Shown: positions 52,590 to 62,920, counted from the first letter of the stretch. The stretch: 64,000 nucleotides of DNA from Bauldia litoralis (GCF_900104485.1 NZ_FMXQ01000004.1:124001-188000), one strand, 5' to 3'. The notes: generated by a model not told the origin, from the letters alone. A program made the numbers and translations.

Positions 52590-53660
52590 GTGAAACGATA
52601 CGTTGGGTTGCTCGCGTCGGCGGTCTGCGCGACCGCGATGCTGGCCGGAAGCCTCGGCTCGCAGGCCGTGGCGGAAGACAAGAAATACACGATCTATCTC
52701 TCCAACAACTTTATCGGCAACGACTGGCGCCAGCAGATGGAGCGCGTCGCCGAGGTGTCGGTGAACAAGGGGCCGCTGGCCGGACGCGTCGATCTGAAGA
52801 TCGAGAATGTCGAGAACACCGTCCAGGCCCAGATCAACTCGCTCAACAACATCATCCGCGCCAAGCCCGATGCGATCGTCATCGACGCCGGTTCGGCCGA
52901 GGCGCTGAATCCGACCATCAAGAAGGCCTGTGACGCCGGCATTATCGTCATCAGCTTCGACCAGGTGGTCACCGAGCCTTGCGCCTATGCGCTGGAGTCC
53001 GACTGGACACGGATCCCGGCGGTGCTGGCCGAATGGATGGCGGCCCAGTTGGGCGGCAAGGGCAAGGTCTTCGTCGACCGCGGCCTCGCCGGCGCGCCGA
53101 TCTCGGGCCAGCTCGAGAACGGCTATCTCGAGGTGCTGAAGAAGTATCCGGACATCGAGGTGATCGGCAATTACAACGGCGAATACGCACTCGGTCCGGA
53201 ACAGGCCGGCGTCGCCAGCCTGCTCGCCGCGCATCCCGAGGTCGACGGCATCCTGACCCAGGGCTACGGCAGCGGCGCGATCAAGGCGCTCCAGGACGCC
53301 GGACGCCCGATCGTTCCGGTGACCGCCTTCTCCTACAATGTCGCAGCGGTAACCTGCGCCGAGACGGAGAATGCGGCCTGCATCCTCGGCTCCAACCCGG
53401 CCTTCCTGTCCTCCGAGGCGATCCGCATGGCGGTCGAGATGCTCGACGGCAAGCCCAAGCCGGCCGATCGCCACATTCTCGTCGAAGGCGATTTCCTCGC
53501 CACAGACGGCGGCATGTGGAAGTCGGAATTGTATCCGGATGCGACTATCCAGAAGATCGAGATTGGCGAGAATGCCTGGCCGGATCGTCCCCCGGGACTG
53601 ACCCTGCCGATTTCGCCGGACTGGGTCGAGATCACGGCGGCCGAAGCCGCGGGCTCGTAA
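52590..53660 (+). CDS. Sugar ABC transporter substrate-binding protein (periplasmic, RbsB-like)
   Basis: A 356-residue protein from a GTG at 52590 with AGGGAGGAAAG upstream; the long frame before it has no family features. The signal peptide is about residues 1-29 (KRYVGLLASAVCATAMLAGS). The type 1 periplasmic binding fold is shown by YTIYLSNNFIGNDWRQQMER, INSLNNIIRAKPDAIVIDAG, CDAGIIVISFDQVV, VFVDRGLAGAPISGQLENGY and GILTQGYGSGAIKALQDAG. It should feed a pentose- or hexose-type sugar to the transporter encoded downstream. It is separated from the ATPase gene by a hairpin with a T-run. Confidence 0.9.
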   Translation: MKRYVGLLASAVCATAMLAGSLGSQAVAEDKKYTIYLSNNFIGNDWRQQMERVAEVSVNKGPLAGRVDLKIENVENTVQAQINSLNNIIRAKPDAIVIDAGSAEALNPTIKKACDAGIIVISFDQVVTEPCAYALESDWTRIPAVLAEWMAAQLGGKGKVFVDRGLAGAPISGQLENGYLEVLKKYPDIEVIGNYNGEYALGPEQAGVASLLAAHPEVDGILTQGYGSGAIKALQDAGRPIVPVTAFSYNVAAVTCAETENAACILGSNPAFLSSEAIRMAVEMLDGKPKPADRHILVEGDFLATDGGMWKSELYPDATIQKIEIGENAWPDRPPGLTLPISPDWVEITAAEAAGS

Positions 53661-53673
53661 GCCTTCCTCCCTG

Positions 53674-53716
53674 CGGCGTCCCTGCGGCCGTCTCGGCCAA
53701 GGGGGCGCCGTTTTTT
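53674..53716 (+). terminator. Intrinsic-terminator-like hairpin between binding protein and ATPase genes
   Basis: The arms at 53674-53682 and 53702-53710 form a 9-bp stem (one G-U pair) containing a nested GGCC/GGCC hairpin, followed directly by six T at 53711-53716. This is a complete intrinsic terminator shape inside an operon, so partial termination would raise binding-protein levels over those of the membrane complex. Confidence 0.7.
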
Positions 53717-53734
53717 CATCGGGCGGATTTGAAA

Positions 53735-55239
<1,505 letters not shown>

Positions 55240-55240
<1 letters not shown>

Positions 55241-56235
55241 TGACCGACCAAACGCTTCCGCCCGCCACCCGGAAACCCGCCGAATGGCGCGCGACGCTGG
55301 TTGACCGCGGGCCGTTTCTCGTCGCCTGCGTCATGCTGGTCGTGCTGGTCGCCGTCTACGGGTCGCTGCGCGAGGGGGTTTTCACCCTCGAGGAACTGAA
55401 CATCGATACCGCCGCTGCCATGACGCTGTTGCTCGCCGCGACCGGCCAGACCATCGTCCTCTTACGCGGCGGCATCGACCTGTCGATCGGCGGCATGATC
55501 TCCTTCGGCACGGTGATCGCCGCGACCCAGTTCGGCGACAGCTGGGTGACGGCCACGGCCTGGGGCTTCGGCATCCTGCTCATCGGCTTCGCGGTCGGCG
55601 CGATCAACGGCCTGCTTATCTCGATCCTGCGTCTCCAGCCCTTCCTGGTAACGCTGGCCACCTGGTCGATCCTCTCCGGCGCGTCGCTGCTGATCCTGCC
55701 GACCGATGGCGGCCGGTTGCCGGGCGGCTGGATGACCTTCGGCAACGGCAGCTTCCTCGGCCTCTCGACCTCGGTCTGGATCCTGATTGTCCTGTTTGTC
55801 TTCTGGGTCTGGTTCCGCAAGACCCGGCTTGGCATCGCCATTCGCGCCACCGGCTCGAACGAGAAATCCGCCTTCCTGTCGGGCGTCTCGCTGACCCGCA
55901 TCAACGTCATCACCTACGGCTTGTCCGGCGTTTTCGCCGCCATTGCCGCGCTCTACCTGACGACTCAGACCGGCACCGGCTCGCCGACCATCGGCAAGGA
56001 CTACATCCTGCCGTCGGTCGCCGCCGCGGTGATCGGCGGCATCAGCCTGTTTGGCGGTCGCGGCGACCTGTCGGGGACGATCATCGGCGCCTTCATCCTG
56101 ACGATCATCGGCAACCTTGTCTTCGTCCTGTCGGTGTCGAGCTACTGGCAGCCGATCGTTTCCGGCATCATCCTGCTGATCGCGGTCCTGGCCAGTTCGC
56201 TTGCCGAGCGCTCCGCCCGCAGGAGCCTGGCATGA
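55240..56235 (+). CDS. Sugar ABC transporter permease (first)
   Basis: A 331-residue inner-membrane protein with about ten hydrophobic segments. Family landmarks of the RbsC group: LAATGQTIVLLRGGIDLSIGG, ISILRLQPFLVTLATWSILSG, RKTRLGIAIRATGSNEKSAF, and IGKDYILPSVAAAVIGGISL followed by FGGRGDLSGTIIGA. Its start overlaps the ATPase stop and its stop overlaps the second permease (ATGA). The complex is therefore heterodimeric with the next gene. Confidence 0.93.
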
Positions 56236-57239
56236 GCATGCTCACCCGCCACCGCGCGATCTTCCTCGCCTATCTCGGAATGATCGTGCTTTTGCTGCTG
56301 ACCAGCTTCTTCTCGCCCGGCTTTCTCTCCGGGTCGCACTTGCGCTCGATGTCGGTGCTTGCCGCGTTCATCGGCATCGTCGCGCTCGGCCAGACCTTCG
56401 TCATCATCGGCGCCGGCATCGACCTGTCGATTCCCTGGGTGCTGAACTGCGCCGCCATCCTGATGTCGCTGATCGCCGGGGGAGAGAACGGCCCCCTTAT
56501 CTGGGCGATCCCGCTGGTTCTGGTCGCCGGCATGGCGGTCGGCGCGATCAACGGCATCGGCGTCGCCTTCTTCGGCGTTCCGCCGATCATCATGACGCTG
56601 GCGGTCAACGTCATCCTGCAGGGGAGTATCCTCGTCTATACGGGCGGAGCGCCGCCGACCACTGCGCCGGCCTTCATCCAGTATCTCGCCGTCGGACGGA
56701 TCGGCTTCTTTCCCGTCGTCGTGATCATCTGGGCGGTGCTTGCGATCGCCGCCTCGATCCTCCTGTCGAAGACCGCTTTCGGCCGTCAGCTCTACGCGGT
56801 TGGCGCCAACGCCACCGTCGCCGAATTCTCCGGCGTCCCGATCATGCGGACCACCATTGCCACCTACATGATCTCGGGCTTCACGGCGGCGCTCGCCGGG
56901 ATGCTGCTTACCGGCTACACCGGCCAGGCCTATCTCGGCATGGGCGACTCCTATCTCTTCACCTCGATCGCCGCGGTGGCGATCGGCGGGGCCTCGATCC
57001 TCGGCGGCAGCGGCCATTACATCGGCACGATCGCGGGCGCCTTCGTTCTCACCATTCTGACCGGCCTCCTGCCGGCGCTGAATCTCTCCAACGGTGCGCT
57101 GTTGATCGTCTATGGCGCCGTCATCCTCGTTACGGTCTCGCTGGCCAGCGATGCGCTGTCGGAGGTCGCTCAGGCGATCCGCTCGGCGCTCGGGCGGCGC
57201 GACCCATCGCCTGAGCCCAGGGAGGCCGATACCCCATGA
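56232..57239 (+). CDS. Sugar ABC transporter permease (second)
   Basis: A 335-residue paralogue of the first permease, with MSVLAAFIGIVALGQTFVII, GAGIDLSIPWVLNCAAILMS, AINGIGVAFFGVPPIIMTLA, KTAFGRQLYAVGANATVAEF and SIAAVAIGGASILGGSGHYI. About ten helices. The C-terminal tail is short and hydrophilic (RRDPSPEPREADTP). Its stop overlaps the start of the lactonase gene, so the enzyme and carrier are co-translated. Confidence 0.93.
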   Translation: MSMLTRHRAIFLAYLGMIVLLLLTSFFSPGFLSGSHLRSMSVLAAFIGIVALGQTFVIIGAGIDLSIPWVLNCAAILMSLIAGGENGPLIWAIPLVLVAGMAVGAINGIGVAFFGVPPIIMTLAVNVILQGSILVYTGGAPPTTAPAFIQYLAVGRIGFFPVVVIIWAVLAIAASILLSKTAFGRQLYAVGANATVAEFSGVPIMRTTIATYMISGFTAALAGMLLTGYTGQAYLGMGDSYLFTSIAAVAIGGASILGGSGHYIGTIAGAFVLTILTGLLPALNLSNGALLIVYGAVILVTVSLASDALSEVAQAIRSALGRRDPSPEPREADTP

Positions 57240-58120
57240 CCGCGATCACCTGCGTCGTCGACTCGAAGAGCCTGCTCGGCGAGAGCACCTACTGGGATGT
57301 GAAGCACCAGGTCCTGTGGTGGATCGACATCTACGGGCCGACGATCCATCGCTTCGATCCGAGGAAAGGACGGGACGAGAGCTGGCAGGCGCCGGAATAT
57401 CTCGGCTGCCTCGCCGTCAGGGAGAAGGGCGGCCTGATCGTCTCGATGGCCAGCGGCTTCTATTTCTTCGATCACAAGACCGGGGCGTTTGACGCAATCG
57501 GCGACCCGGAGGCGGACATCCCCGACACCCGCTTCAACGATGGCAAGACCGACCGCCAGGGCCGCTTCTGGTCCGGCTCGATGTTCGAGGCCGAGGGCAA
57601 GCCGGCGGAGAAGATCGGCTCGCTCTATCGCATGGACGCCGACCTTGGCATTCATCGCGTCCTCGAGGGGATCGGCTGCTCCAATGGCCTGGCCTGGAGT
57701 CCGGACGGTCGCGTCCTGTATTTCACCGACAGCCACACGCCGTTCGTCTGGGCCTACGACTTCGATCCGGCCAGCGGCGGGGTTTCGAACAAGCGCCTCT
57801 ATCTCGACCTGTCGTCGGAAGGATTCATCGTCGATGGCGCGACGGTCGACAGCGCCGGCAACTACTGGCTGACGGTGCCCTTCAAGGGCAAGGTTCTTGC
57901 CCACGACCCCTCAGGGCGGCGGATCGCGACCGTCGATCTGCCCTTCGACCTGCCGACCTGTTGCGAGTTCGGTGGGCCCGATCTCGATATCCTCTACGTG
58001 ACCTCGGCCACCTTGCGCCGGGAGGAGGCGGCCCTTCGCGGCCAGACCAAGCCGGGCGGCCTGTTCGCCATCACGGGACTTGGCGCCACTGGCCTGCCGC
58101 TGGTGCCCTTCGCCGGCTGA
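57236..58120 (+). CDS. SMP-30/gluconolactonase family protein (sugar lactonase)
   Basis: A 294-residue six-bladed beta-propeller. Metal and substrate positions: LGESTYWDVKHQVLWWIDI (Glu ligand), RFNDGKTDRQGRFWSGSM (Asn/Asp region), GCSNGLAWSPDGRVLYFTDS (Asn and Asp ligand), and IVDGATVDSAGNYWLTVPFKG. These proteins hydrolyse gluconolactone, galactonolactone, arabinolactone or xylonolactone. Coupling to a sugar importer suggests oxidative sugar use by dehydrogenase, lactonase and dehydratase; the needed sugar dehydrogenase is not in this operon. The gene ends four bases before the stop of the convergent permease gene. Confidence 0.9.
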   Translation: MTAITCVVDSKSLLGESTYWDVKHQVLWWIDIYGPTIHRFDPRKGRDESWQAPEYLGCLAVREKGGLIVSMASGFYFFDHKTGAFDAIGDPEADIPDTRFNDGKTDRQGRFWSGSMFEAEGKPAEKIGSLYRMDADLGIHRVLEGIGCSNGLAWSPDGRVLYFTDSHTPFVWAYDFDPASGGVSNKRLYLDLSSEGFIVDGATVDSAGNYWLTVPFKGKVLAHDPSGRRIATVDLPFDLPTCCEFGGPDLDILYVTSATLRREEAALRGQTKPGGLFAITGLGATGLPLVPFAG

Positions 58121-58124
58121 GCCG

Positions 58125-58841
58125 TCAGTCGGGCCCCGCGACGGCGGCGGCCGGCGAGGCCGCGGCGCCTTTGCCGAGCGGCCCGCCACGCACTTTCTGC
58201 ACGAGCAACCGGCGTTCGAGGGAGGCGCCGAGCAGCGACAGCGGCCAGCACAGGGCGAAATAGATCAGCGCCACCGTGCCGAAGACCAGCGCCGGCTCGA
58301 ACGTCACCGTGTTGATGACCGTCGCCGTGCGCGCCAGTTCGGTCAGGCCGATCAGCGAAGCTACGGACGTGCCCTTGACGATCTGGACCGTGAAGCCGAC
58401 CGTTGGCGGCAGCATCAGCCGGAACGCCTGCGGCAGGATGATGAGGCGCAGCGTCGGCACGAAGCGAAAGCCGAGCGCCCGCGAAATCTCCCATTGTCCA
58501 CGCGGGATCGACTCGATCGAACCGTAGAAAATCTCGCCGAAGAAGGCCGCGGAGTTGACGATGAAGGTAATCGCCGCCGCCGTCCACGGATCCGGGCTGA
58601 GGCCGATGAAGGCGGTGCCGTAGAAGACCATGAACAACTGGATCAGCAGCGGCGTGCCCTGGAAAAACTGGATATAGGCCATCGCAGCGCGGCGCAGGAC
58701 TGCATAGGGGCTGACCCGCATGCCGGCAATCACCAGGCCGAGCAGGCCGCCGCCGACGAAGGCGATAACCGCCAGCAGGATCGTCCAGCGGGTTGCCAGC
58801 AGCAGGAAATAGACCTCGTTGAAGGTGAAATCGCGGAGCAT
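58125..58841 (-). CDS. Polar amino acid-type ABC transporter permease (second)
   Basis: A 238-residue permease from the ATG at 58841; the upstream extension is Ser/Arg noise. Five helices; the BPD family loop is IESIPRGQWEISRALGFRFV with LRLIILPQAFRLMLPPTVGF, of the HisM/GlnP type. MRVSPYAVLRRAAMAYIQFF and QGTPLLIQLFMVFYGTAF confirm the family. It is four bases from the first permease stop and ends the unit. An unusual C-terminal Ala/Pro tail follows. Confidence 0.9.
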   Translation of the reverse strand: MLRDFTFNEVYFLLLATRWTILLAVIAFVGGGLLGLVIAGMRVSPYAVLRRAAMAYIQFFQGTPLLIQLFMVFYGTAFIGLSPDPWTAAAITFIVNSAAFFGEIFYGSIESIPRGQWEISRALGFRFVPTLRLIILPQAFRLMLPPTVGFTVQIVKGTSVASLIGLTELARTATVINTVTFEPALVFGTVALIYFALCWPLSLLGASLERRLLVQKVRGGPLGKGAAASPAAAVAGPD

Positions 58842-58845
58842 TCGG

Positions 58846-59511
58846 TCACACCTTCCAGCGGAAAAGCAGCCGCCCGCCGAGGCGGAACAGCATGATGAAG
58901 GCCTGGACGACGACGAAATACATGACCGCGACGACGATATAGATCTCGAAGTTGCGGAAGGTCTGCATGACAAGGTTGTTGGCGATGGCCGTCAGCTCTT
59001 CGGCGGCGATCGCGGAGACGATGCTCGATCCGAGGAGCTGCAGAATGAACTGGCCGCCGAGCGCCGGATAAACCGCGCGGATCGCCGGCACGATGACGAT
59101 GTGGCGAATGATCTGCCTTCCGGAGAGGCCGAGCGCCTTGCCCGCCTCGATCTGGCCGGCGGGGATCGATTCGATCCCGGCGCGAACAATCTCGGTCGCG
59201 TAGGCGCCAAGGTGGATCGACAGCGCGACGATGGCCGCCGTGTCGCTGGACAGCCTCAGCCCGATGAAGGGCAGGGTAAAGAAGATGAAATAGAGTTGGA
59301 TGAGCAGCGGCGTGTTGCGGATCAGCTCGACATAGGCGCTGGCGAGCGCCGCGACTGGACGCGGCCCGAACGACTTCGCCACCGCCCCGAGGATGCCGAT
59401 CGCCAGGCCGAAGACCATCGACACCAGCGACAGTTCAAGGGTGCGCGACAGGCCCCACAGAAGAAGCGGCCAGCGGTCCAGGATCGGACCGAAATGAAAG
59501 ACGTAGTCCAT
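58846..59511 (-). CDS. Polar amino acid-type ABC transporter permease (first)
   Basis: A 221-residue permease with five hydrophobic segments and the HisM-type cytosolic loop ESIPAGQIEAGKALGLSGRQ followed by IIRHIVIVPAIRAVYPALGG. N-terminal LWGLSRTLELSLVSMVFGLA and IRNTPLLIQLYFIFFTLPFI are typical. It pairs with the next permease; between this gene and the binding-protein gene lies a strong hairpin. There is no ATP-binding protein gene in the unit. Confidence 0.92.
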   Translation of the reverse strand: MDYVFHFGPILDRWPLLLWGLSRTLELSLVSMVFGLAIGILGAVAKSFGPRPVAALASAYVELIRNTPLLIQLYFIFFTLPFIGLRLSSDTAAIVALSIHLGAYATEIVRAGIESIPAGQIEAGKALGLSGRQIIRHIVIVPAIRAVYPALGGQFILQLLGSSIVSAIAAEELTAIANNLVMQTFRNFEIYIVVAVMYFVVVQAFIMLFRLGGRLLFRWKV

Positions 59512-59546
59512 CCGCCGGCGTCACTCCCCCTCGCGCGGTCGAAACC

Positions 59547-59571
59547 GGGTCCGGGCTATCGGCCCGGACCC
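59547..59571 (-). terminator. Strong hairpin after the amino-acid-type binding protein gene
   Basis: The arms 59547-59556 and 59562-59571 form a perfect 10-bp stem (GGGTCCGGGC with GCCCGGACCC) around a five-base loop, 16 bases after the binding-protein stop. On the transcribed strand only a short TTT follows. It could act as partial terminator or as 3' stabiliser of the binding-protein message. Confidence 0.6.
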
Positions 59572-59586
59572 GCAGCGTCGATACGA

Positions 59587-60399
59587 TCAGAAGACCGGCA
59601 GTTCGGGAAGCGGCGCGCCCCGGTGTTCGATCGACAGTTCGTTCAGCGTGCCGTCATTCTTGAGCGAATAGACGAGGGTGTTCAGCCACTGCAGCAGCTC
59701 CGGGCTGTCCTTGCGGACGCCGATGCCGAAGAAGAAGCTCTTGAGAATGTACTTCAGTTCGAAATCCTCTCCGTCAACGCTCTTCTGCAGGTACATGTCG
59801 CCGTAGTCGCCGCCGCCCATGGCGTCGATCTGGCCGGACAGCATCGCCTGCGAGATCGAGGCATAGTCGTCGAAGCGCAGGATCTCGATGCCGGGGAATT
59901 TCTCGGCCTGCTTGGTCAGCAGCCCGTCCTCGCCGGTGCCGCGGGTGACGCCGACCTTGAGGCCGACCAGGTCTTCCGGGCCCGCGATGTCGAGGCTCTT
60001 GGGCGCCAGCACCACCGACGACTGGCCGGCATAGGGGATCGAGAAGGCGACCTGGAGGGCGCGCTCCGGCGTGATCGAGAAGATCGAGATCACCATGTCG
60101 ACGCGATTGGTCAGCAGCGACGGAATCCGGCCGGGCGAAGTGACGGTGACGAATTCGACCGGCACGCCGAGTGCTTCGCCGACCAGCTTGGCGACGTCGA
60201 TGTCGAAGCCCGACGGCTCCATGCTGGTGTCGACCATGCCGTAAGGCGCGGTCGTCGTGTCGATGGCGATGATCACCTTGCCGCGGCTGATGATCTCGTC
60301 GGTCGTCACTGCCTGCGCCGGCGCGAGGCCGAGCGAGACCATGACGAAGAGGCCGGCGAGGAGTCCCGCAAGCAGTCGTCCTGGGCTGAGTCTGTTCAT
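59587..60399 (-). CDS. Amino acid-type ABC transporter substrate-binding protein (SBP family 3)
   Basis: A 270-residue exported binding protein. I choose the ATG at 60399 because the GGGAGG is then at six to seven bases; the ATG two codons upstream is right against the RBS. Signal peptide about 1-28 (LLAGLLAGLFVMVSLGLAPAQA). SBP_bac_3 blocks: DEIISRGKVIIAIDTTTAPY, GFDIDVAKLVGEALGVPVEF, NRVDMVISIFSITPERALQV, GLKVGVTRGTGEDGL and LKSFFFGIGVRKDSPELLQW. Families of this type bind amino acids, opines or sulfur compounds; here linkage to sugar-acid genes makes a different ligand possible. Confidence 0.9.
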   Translation of the reverse strand: MNRLSPGRLLAGLLAGLFVMVSLGLAPAQAVTTDEIISRGKVIIAIDTTTAPYGMVDTSMEPSGFDIDVAKLVGEALGVPVEFVTVTSPGRIPSLLTNRVDMVISIFSITPERALQVAFSIPYAGQSSVVLAPKSLDIAGPEDLVGLKVGVTRGTGEDGLLTKQAEKFPGIEILRFDDYASISQAMLSGQIDAMGGGDYGDMYLQKSVDGEDFELKYILKSFFFGIGVRKDSPELLQWLNTLVYSLKNDGTLNELSIEHRGAPLPELPVF

Positions 60400-60520
60400 G
60401 TGCATCCTCCCTTGGGTGTGTTTGACGCGTGTTGTTTTCGCGCTTGCGGGCATCGCGTCATGCGCCGCGGCGATCGTTCACCTTCGGTTGGCCGCCTCCC
60501 TGCGGGCCATGCGAATATGA

Positions 60521-60535
60521 ATTTATGCTATTATA
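60521..60535 (-). promoter_or_regulatory. Operator (site C) with -10 box for the amino-acid-type ABC unit
   Basis: Read on the minus strand, TATAATAGCATAAAT repeats the first 12 bases of site B's 15-mer exactly (to GCAT) and begins with a consensus -10 TATAAT (60530-60535). It is 122 bases before the binding-protein ATG. The -35 region is weak. The same regulator, the GntR/UTRA protein at 51537, is the obvious candidate. Confidence 0.6.
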
Positions 60536-60618
60536 ATAATTTGACATAGGCTATCGGCTTCTGCATCTGGGGCCTGGGCAACTCGCGGTCGTTCGATCAT
60601 CTCCGGCGATCCAGCCGG

Positions 60619-61794
60619 TTAGGCCGGAGCCTCGCCGCGTCCGGTGCCCAGCCGCTTCTCCCATCCTTCCTCGAAAATGTTCAGGTAGGACTTGGGGTCG
60701 TAGGGATGCGCGCGCGCCACCTCGACATCGAGGTCGATACCGAGGCCCGGCGCGTCGGGAAGCGACAGGTGGCCGTTCGTCGGATCGATGGTCGGATGCC
60801 AGGAGACGAGATCGCGCGTCCAGGGTTCGTTGAAGGCGTCGAAATGCTCCTGGATCAGGAAGTTTGGCACGCAGGCGGCGAGTTGCAGGCAGGCCGCGGT
60901 CGCTACCGGCCCGCCGCTCTGGTGGGGGGCGATGTAGCTGCCATGGGCAAGCGCGATATCGGCGACCGCAAGTGTGTTGGTTATCCCCCCGAGCGACATC
61001 GGTTCCGGCTGGAAGATGTTGACGCCGCCGCCGGCCGCCAGCGTGAAGAACTGGCCGACGGTGTCGTACATTTCCCCGGTCGCAACGGGGATAGGGCTGG
61101 CATTGCCCACCGGGTGGACGGTCTCCTGGCGATCGCGGGTCGTGGGTTCCTCCCACCAGTAGAGATCGAGCGGCGCCAGCCGCCTGGCGGCGCGGATCGC
61201 CTCGATTTCGGTGAAGCGGGCATGGACGTCGATCAGGATGCGGGTATCGGCGGGCAATTCGCGGCGCAGCGTCCCGAGAATGTCCTCGGCGAGCGCCAGT
61301 TCCGGTTCGCTGATGAAGCCCTGGGCGGTGCCGAAAGGATCCACCTTGAAGGCTTTAAAGCCTTTGGAAATAACGCCTTTCGCCGCCGCCAGGAAAGCCT
61401 CCGGCGTGCGCTCGGTGCGGTACCAGCCGTTAGCATAGCCGAGGACGGTTTCGCGCATCCGGCCGCCGAGAAGCTGGTGGATGGGGGCGCCGAGCGACTT
61501 GCCGAGGATGTCCCAGCAGGCGACCTCGATCGCGGCGATGGCAGTCCGGTGGATATGCCCGCCATCGAGCGACACGCTGTCCAGCATCCGCTTGGCGAGA
61601 GCCCGCACCTGCCGCGGATCCTGGCCGATGACGAGGTGTTCGAGCTCGCGGATGCCGGCTTCCGTGGTGTGGATAAAGCCGTTCAGCGTGCCCTCGCCGA
61701 TGCCGTGGAAACCGCTATCGGTGTGGACCTTGACGAACAGCCAGTTCTTCCAGCCGGCGCCGACGGCGAAGGTTTCGATCTCGGTGATACGCAT
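60619..61794 (-). CDS. Mandelate racemase/muconate lactonizing family dehydratase, galactonate/gluconate dehydratase-like
   Basis: A 391-residue enolase-superfamily enzyme. The capping domain has MRITEIETFAVGAGWKNWLF and IAAIEVACWDILGKSLGAPI. Barrel motifs: GFKAFKVDPFG (Lys region), metal ligands in ILIDVHARF, LYWWEEPTTRD and IPVATGEMYDT, and acid/base His in IAPHQSGGPV. This layout is close to D-galactonate dehydratase (DgoD), but other acid-sugar dehydratases share it. Between it and the ABC unit is site C. It lies 41 bases downstream of the hydroxyacid dehydrogenase, probably co-transcribed with it. Confidence 0.88.
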   Translation of the reverse strand: MRITEIETFAVGAGWKNWLFVKVHTDSGFHGIGEGTLNGFIHTTEAGIRELEHLVIGQDPRQVRALAKRMLDSVSLDGGHIHRTAIAAIEVACWDILGKSLGAPIHQLLGGRMRETVLGYANGWYRTERTPEAFLAAAKGVISKGFKAFKVDPFGTAQGFISEPELALAEDILGTLRRELPADTRILIDVHARFTEIEAIRAARRLAPLDLYWWEEPTTRDRQETVHPVGNASPIPVATGEMYDTVGQFFTLAAGGGVNIFQPEPMSLGGITNTLAVADIALAHGSYIAPHQSGGPVATAACLQLAACVPNFLIQEHFDAFNEPWTRDLVSWHPTIDPTNGHLSLPDAPGLGIDLDVEVARAHPYDPKSYLNIFEEGWEKRLGTGRGEAPA

Positions 61795-61835
61795 CGGACA
61801 CCCCTGAAGCGTGGTCGTGGACGGCGATGGGACGG

Positions 61836-62852
61836 CTACGGACGGGCCTTGAGATACTGCTGGTTGACGCAGTTCATCAGTGTCCCGTCCCGGAGGTAGG
61901 AAACGATGACCTCGATGGCTTTTCGCTGCATGTCCTCCAGCGCCGACGGGCTGTAGAAGGCAGCGTGAGGGGTGAGGATCAGCCGACGACGGACCCAGCG
62001 ATCGCCGGCCAGCCAGGCGGCGATCAGTGGGTGCGCCATGTCGGCCGGTTCCTGCGGCAACACGTCGAGGCCGGCGCCGGCGATGCGGCGTTCGCGCAGG
62101 GCGCTGGCCAGCGCGTCGAGATCGACGATCGGCCCGCGCGCGGTGTTGATGACGATCAGCTCCGGCTTGGCATGGGCAAGCGTCTTCTCGCCGATCAGGC
62201 CGCGGGTCTCCTCGGTGAGGGGGGTATGGACGCTGAGGATATCCGCCCGCGCCATGAACTCCTCGAGAGAACGCACCCGCTCGTAGCCGACGGCGAGCTC
62301 GGCGCCGTTCGACAGATAGGGGTCGTGGAAGATGACCTTCATGTCGAAGGCGGCGGCGCGGCGGGCGGTGGCGAGGCCGATGCGGCCGAGACCGAGCACG
62401 GCGAAGGTGGCGCCGCGCAGGCGCCGGACGAGAGGCGCTGTCTTGTAGGTCCAGCCGGGGATGAGATTGTTGCGCAGCGCCTCGTCATAGGCGCCGGTAC
62501 CGCGGGTGAGGGCCAGCGTCAGGGCGAGGGTATGGTCGGCGACCTCGGTGGTGCCATAGTCCGGGACGTTGCAGACCGGCACGCCGCGCGCGCCCCAGCC
62601 CTCGAGGTCGAGATTGTCGTAGCCGACGCCCTCCCGGACGACGATGCGGCAGCGCTCGAAGCCGTCGGGTTCGACGCCGATCGGCAAGGACGCCGCGCAG
62701 TTGATGACGGCATCCGCCAGCCGGCATGATTCGGCAACCGGTGGCGCGACCGCTTCCGCACCCGCGCGATGGATGTCGAAGGTCACATCCGGCCCGAAGG
62801 CTTGGTATAGCGGGCTGTCAGGCGCGTAGGTGTTGACCTTCAGGATACGCAT
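61836..62852 (-). CDS. D-2-hydroxyacid dehydrogenase family protein (CtBP-like)
   Basis: A 338-residue NAD-dependent dehydrogenase. Rossmann motif GATFAVLGLGRIGLATARRA (about residues 147-166), substrate Arg region ILSVHTPLTEETRGLIGEK with INTARGPIVDLDALASAL, Glu in AGAGLDVLPQEP and the catalytic His in LTPHAAFYS. The IVVREGVGYDNLDLEGWGAR and PDYGTTEVADHTLAL sequences are typical of the C-terminal-binding-protein-like subgroup. It could reduce or oxidise a 2-keto acid produced by the dehydratase. The promoter region is shared with the divergent GntR/FCD gene. Confidence 0.9.
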   Translation of the reverse strand: MRILKVNTYAPDSPLYQAFGPDVTFDIHRAGAEAVAPPVAESCRLADAVINCAASLPIGVEPDGFERCRIVVREGVGYDNLDLEGWGARGVPVCNVPDYGTTEVADHTLALTLALTRGTGAYDEALRNNLIPGWTYKTAPLVRRLRGATFAVLGLGRIGLATARRAAAFDMKVIFHDPYLSNGAELAVGYERVRSLEEFMARADILSVHTPLTEETRGLIGEKTLAHAKPELIVINTARGPIVDLDALASALRERRIAGAGLDVLPQEPADMAHPLIAAWLAGDRWVRRRLILTPHAAFYSPSALEDMQRKAIEVIVSYLRDGTLMNCVNQQYLKARP

Positions 62853-62907
62853 AGTCTCTCCCTTGGAGTACGGTCCTCGCCGATGAAAGACTTGGCGAAG
62901 GCTTTTG

Positions 62908-62920
62908 TAAATTGTAAACA
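62908..62920. promoter_or_regulatory. Candidate FCD-regulator operator in the divergent promoter
   Basis: The 13-mer TAAATTGTAAACA lies between the divergent hydroxyacid dehydrogenase and GntR/FCD genes, 7 bases before the GntR ATG. The same 13-mer recurs at 63679-63691 before the following binding-protein gene, so a shared regulator, most simply this GntR protein, is likely. Confidence 0.6.
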
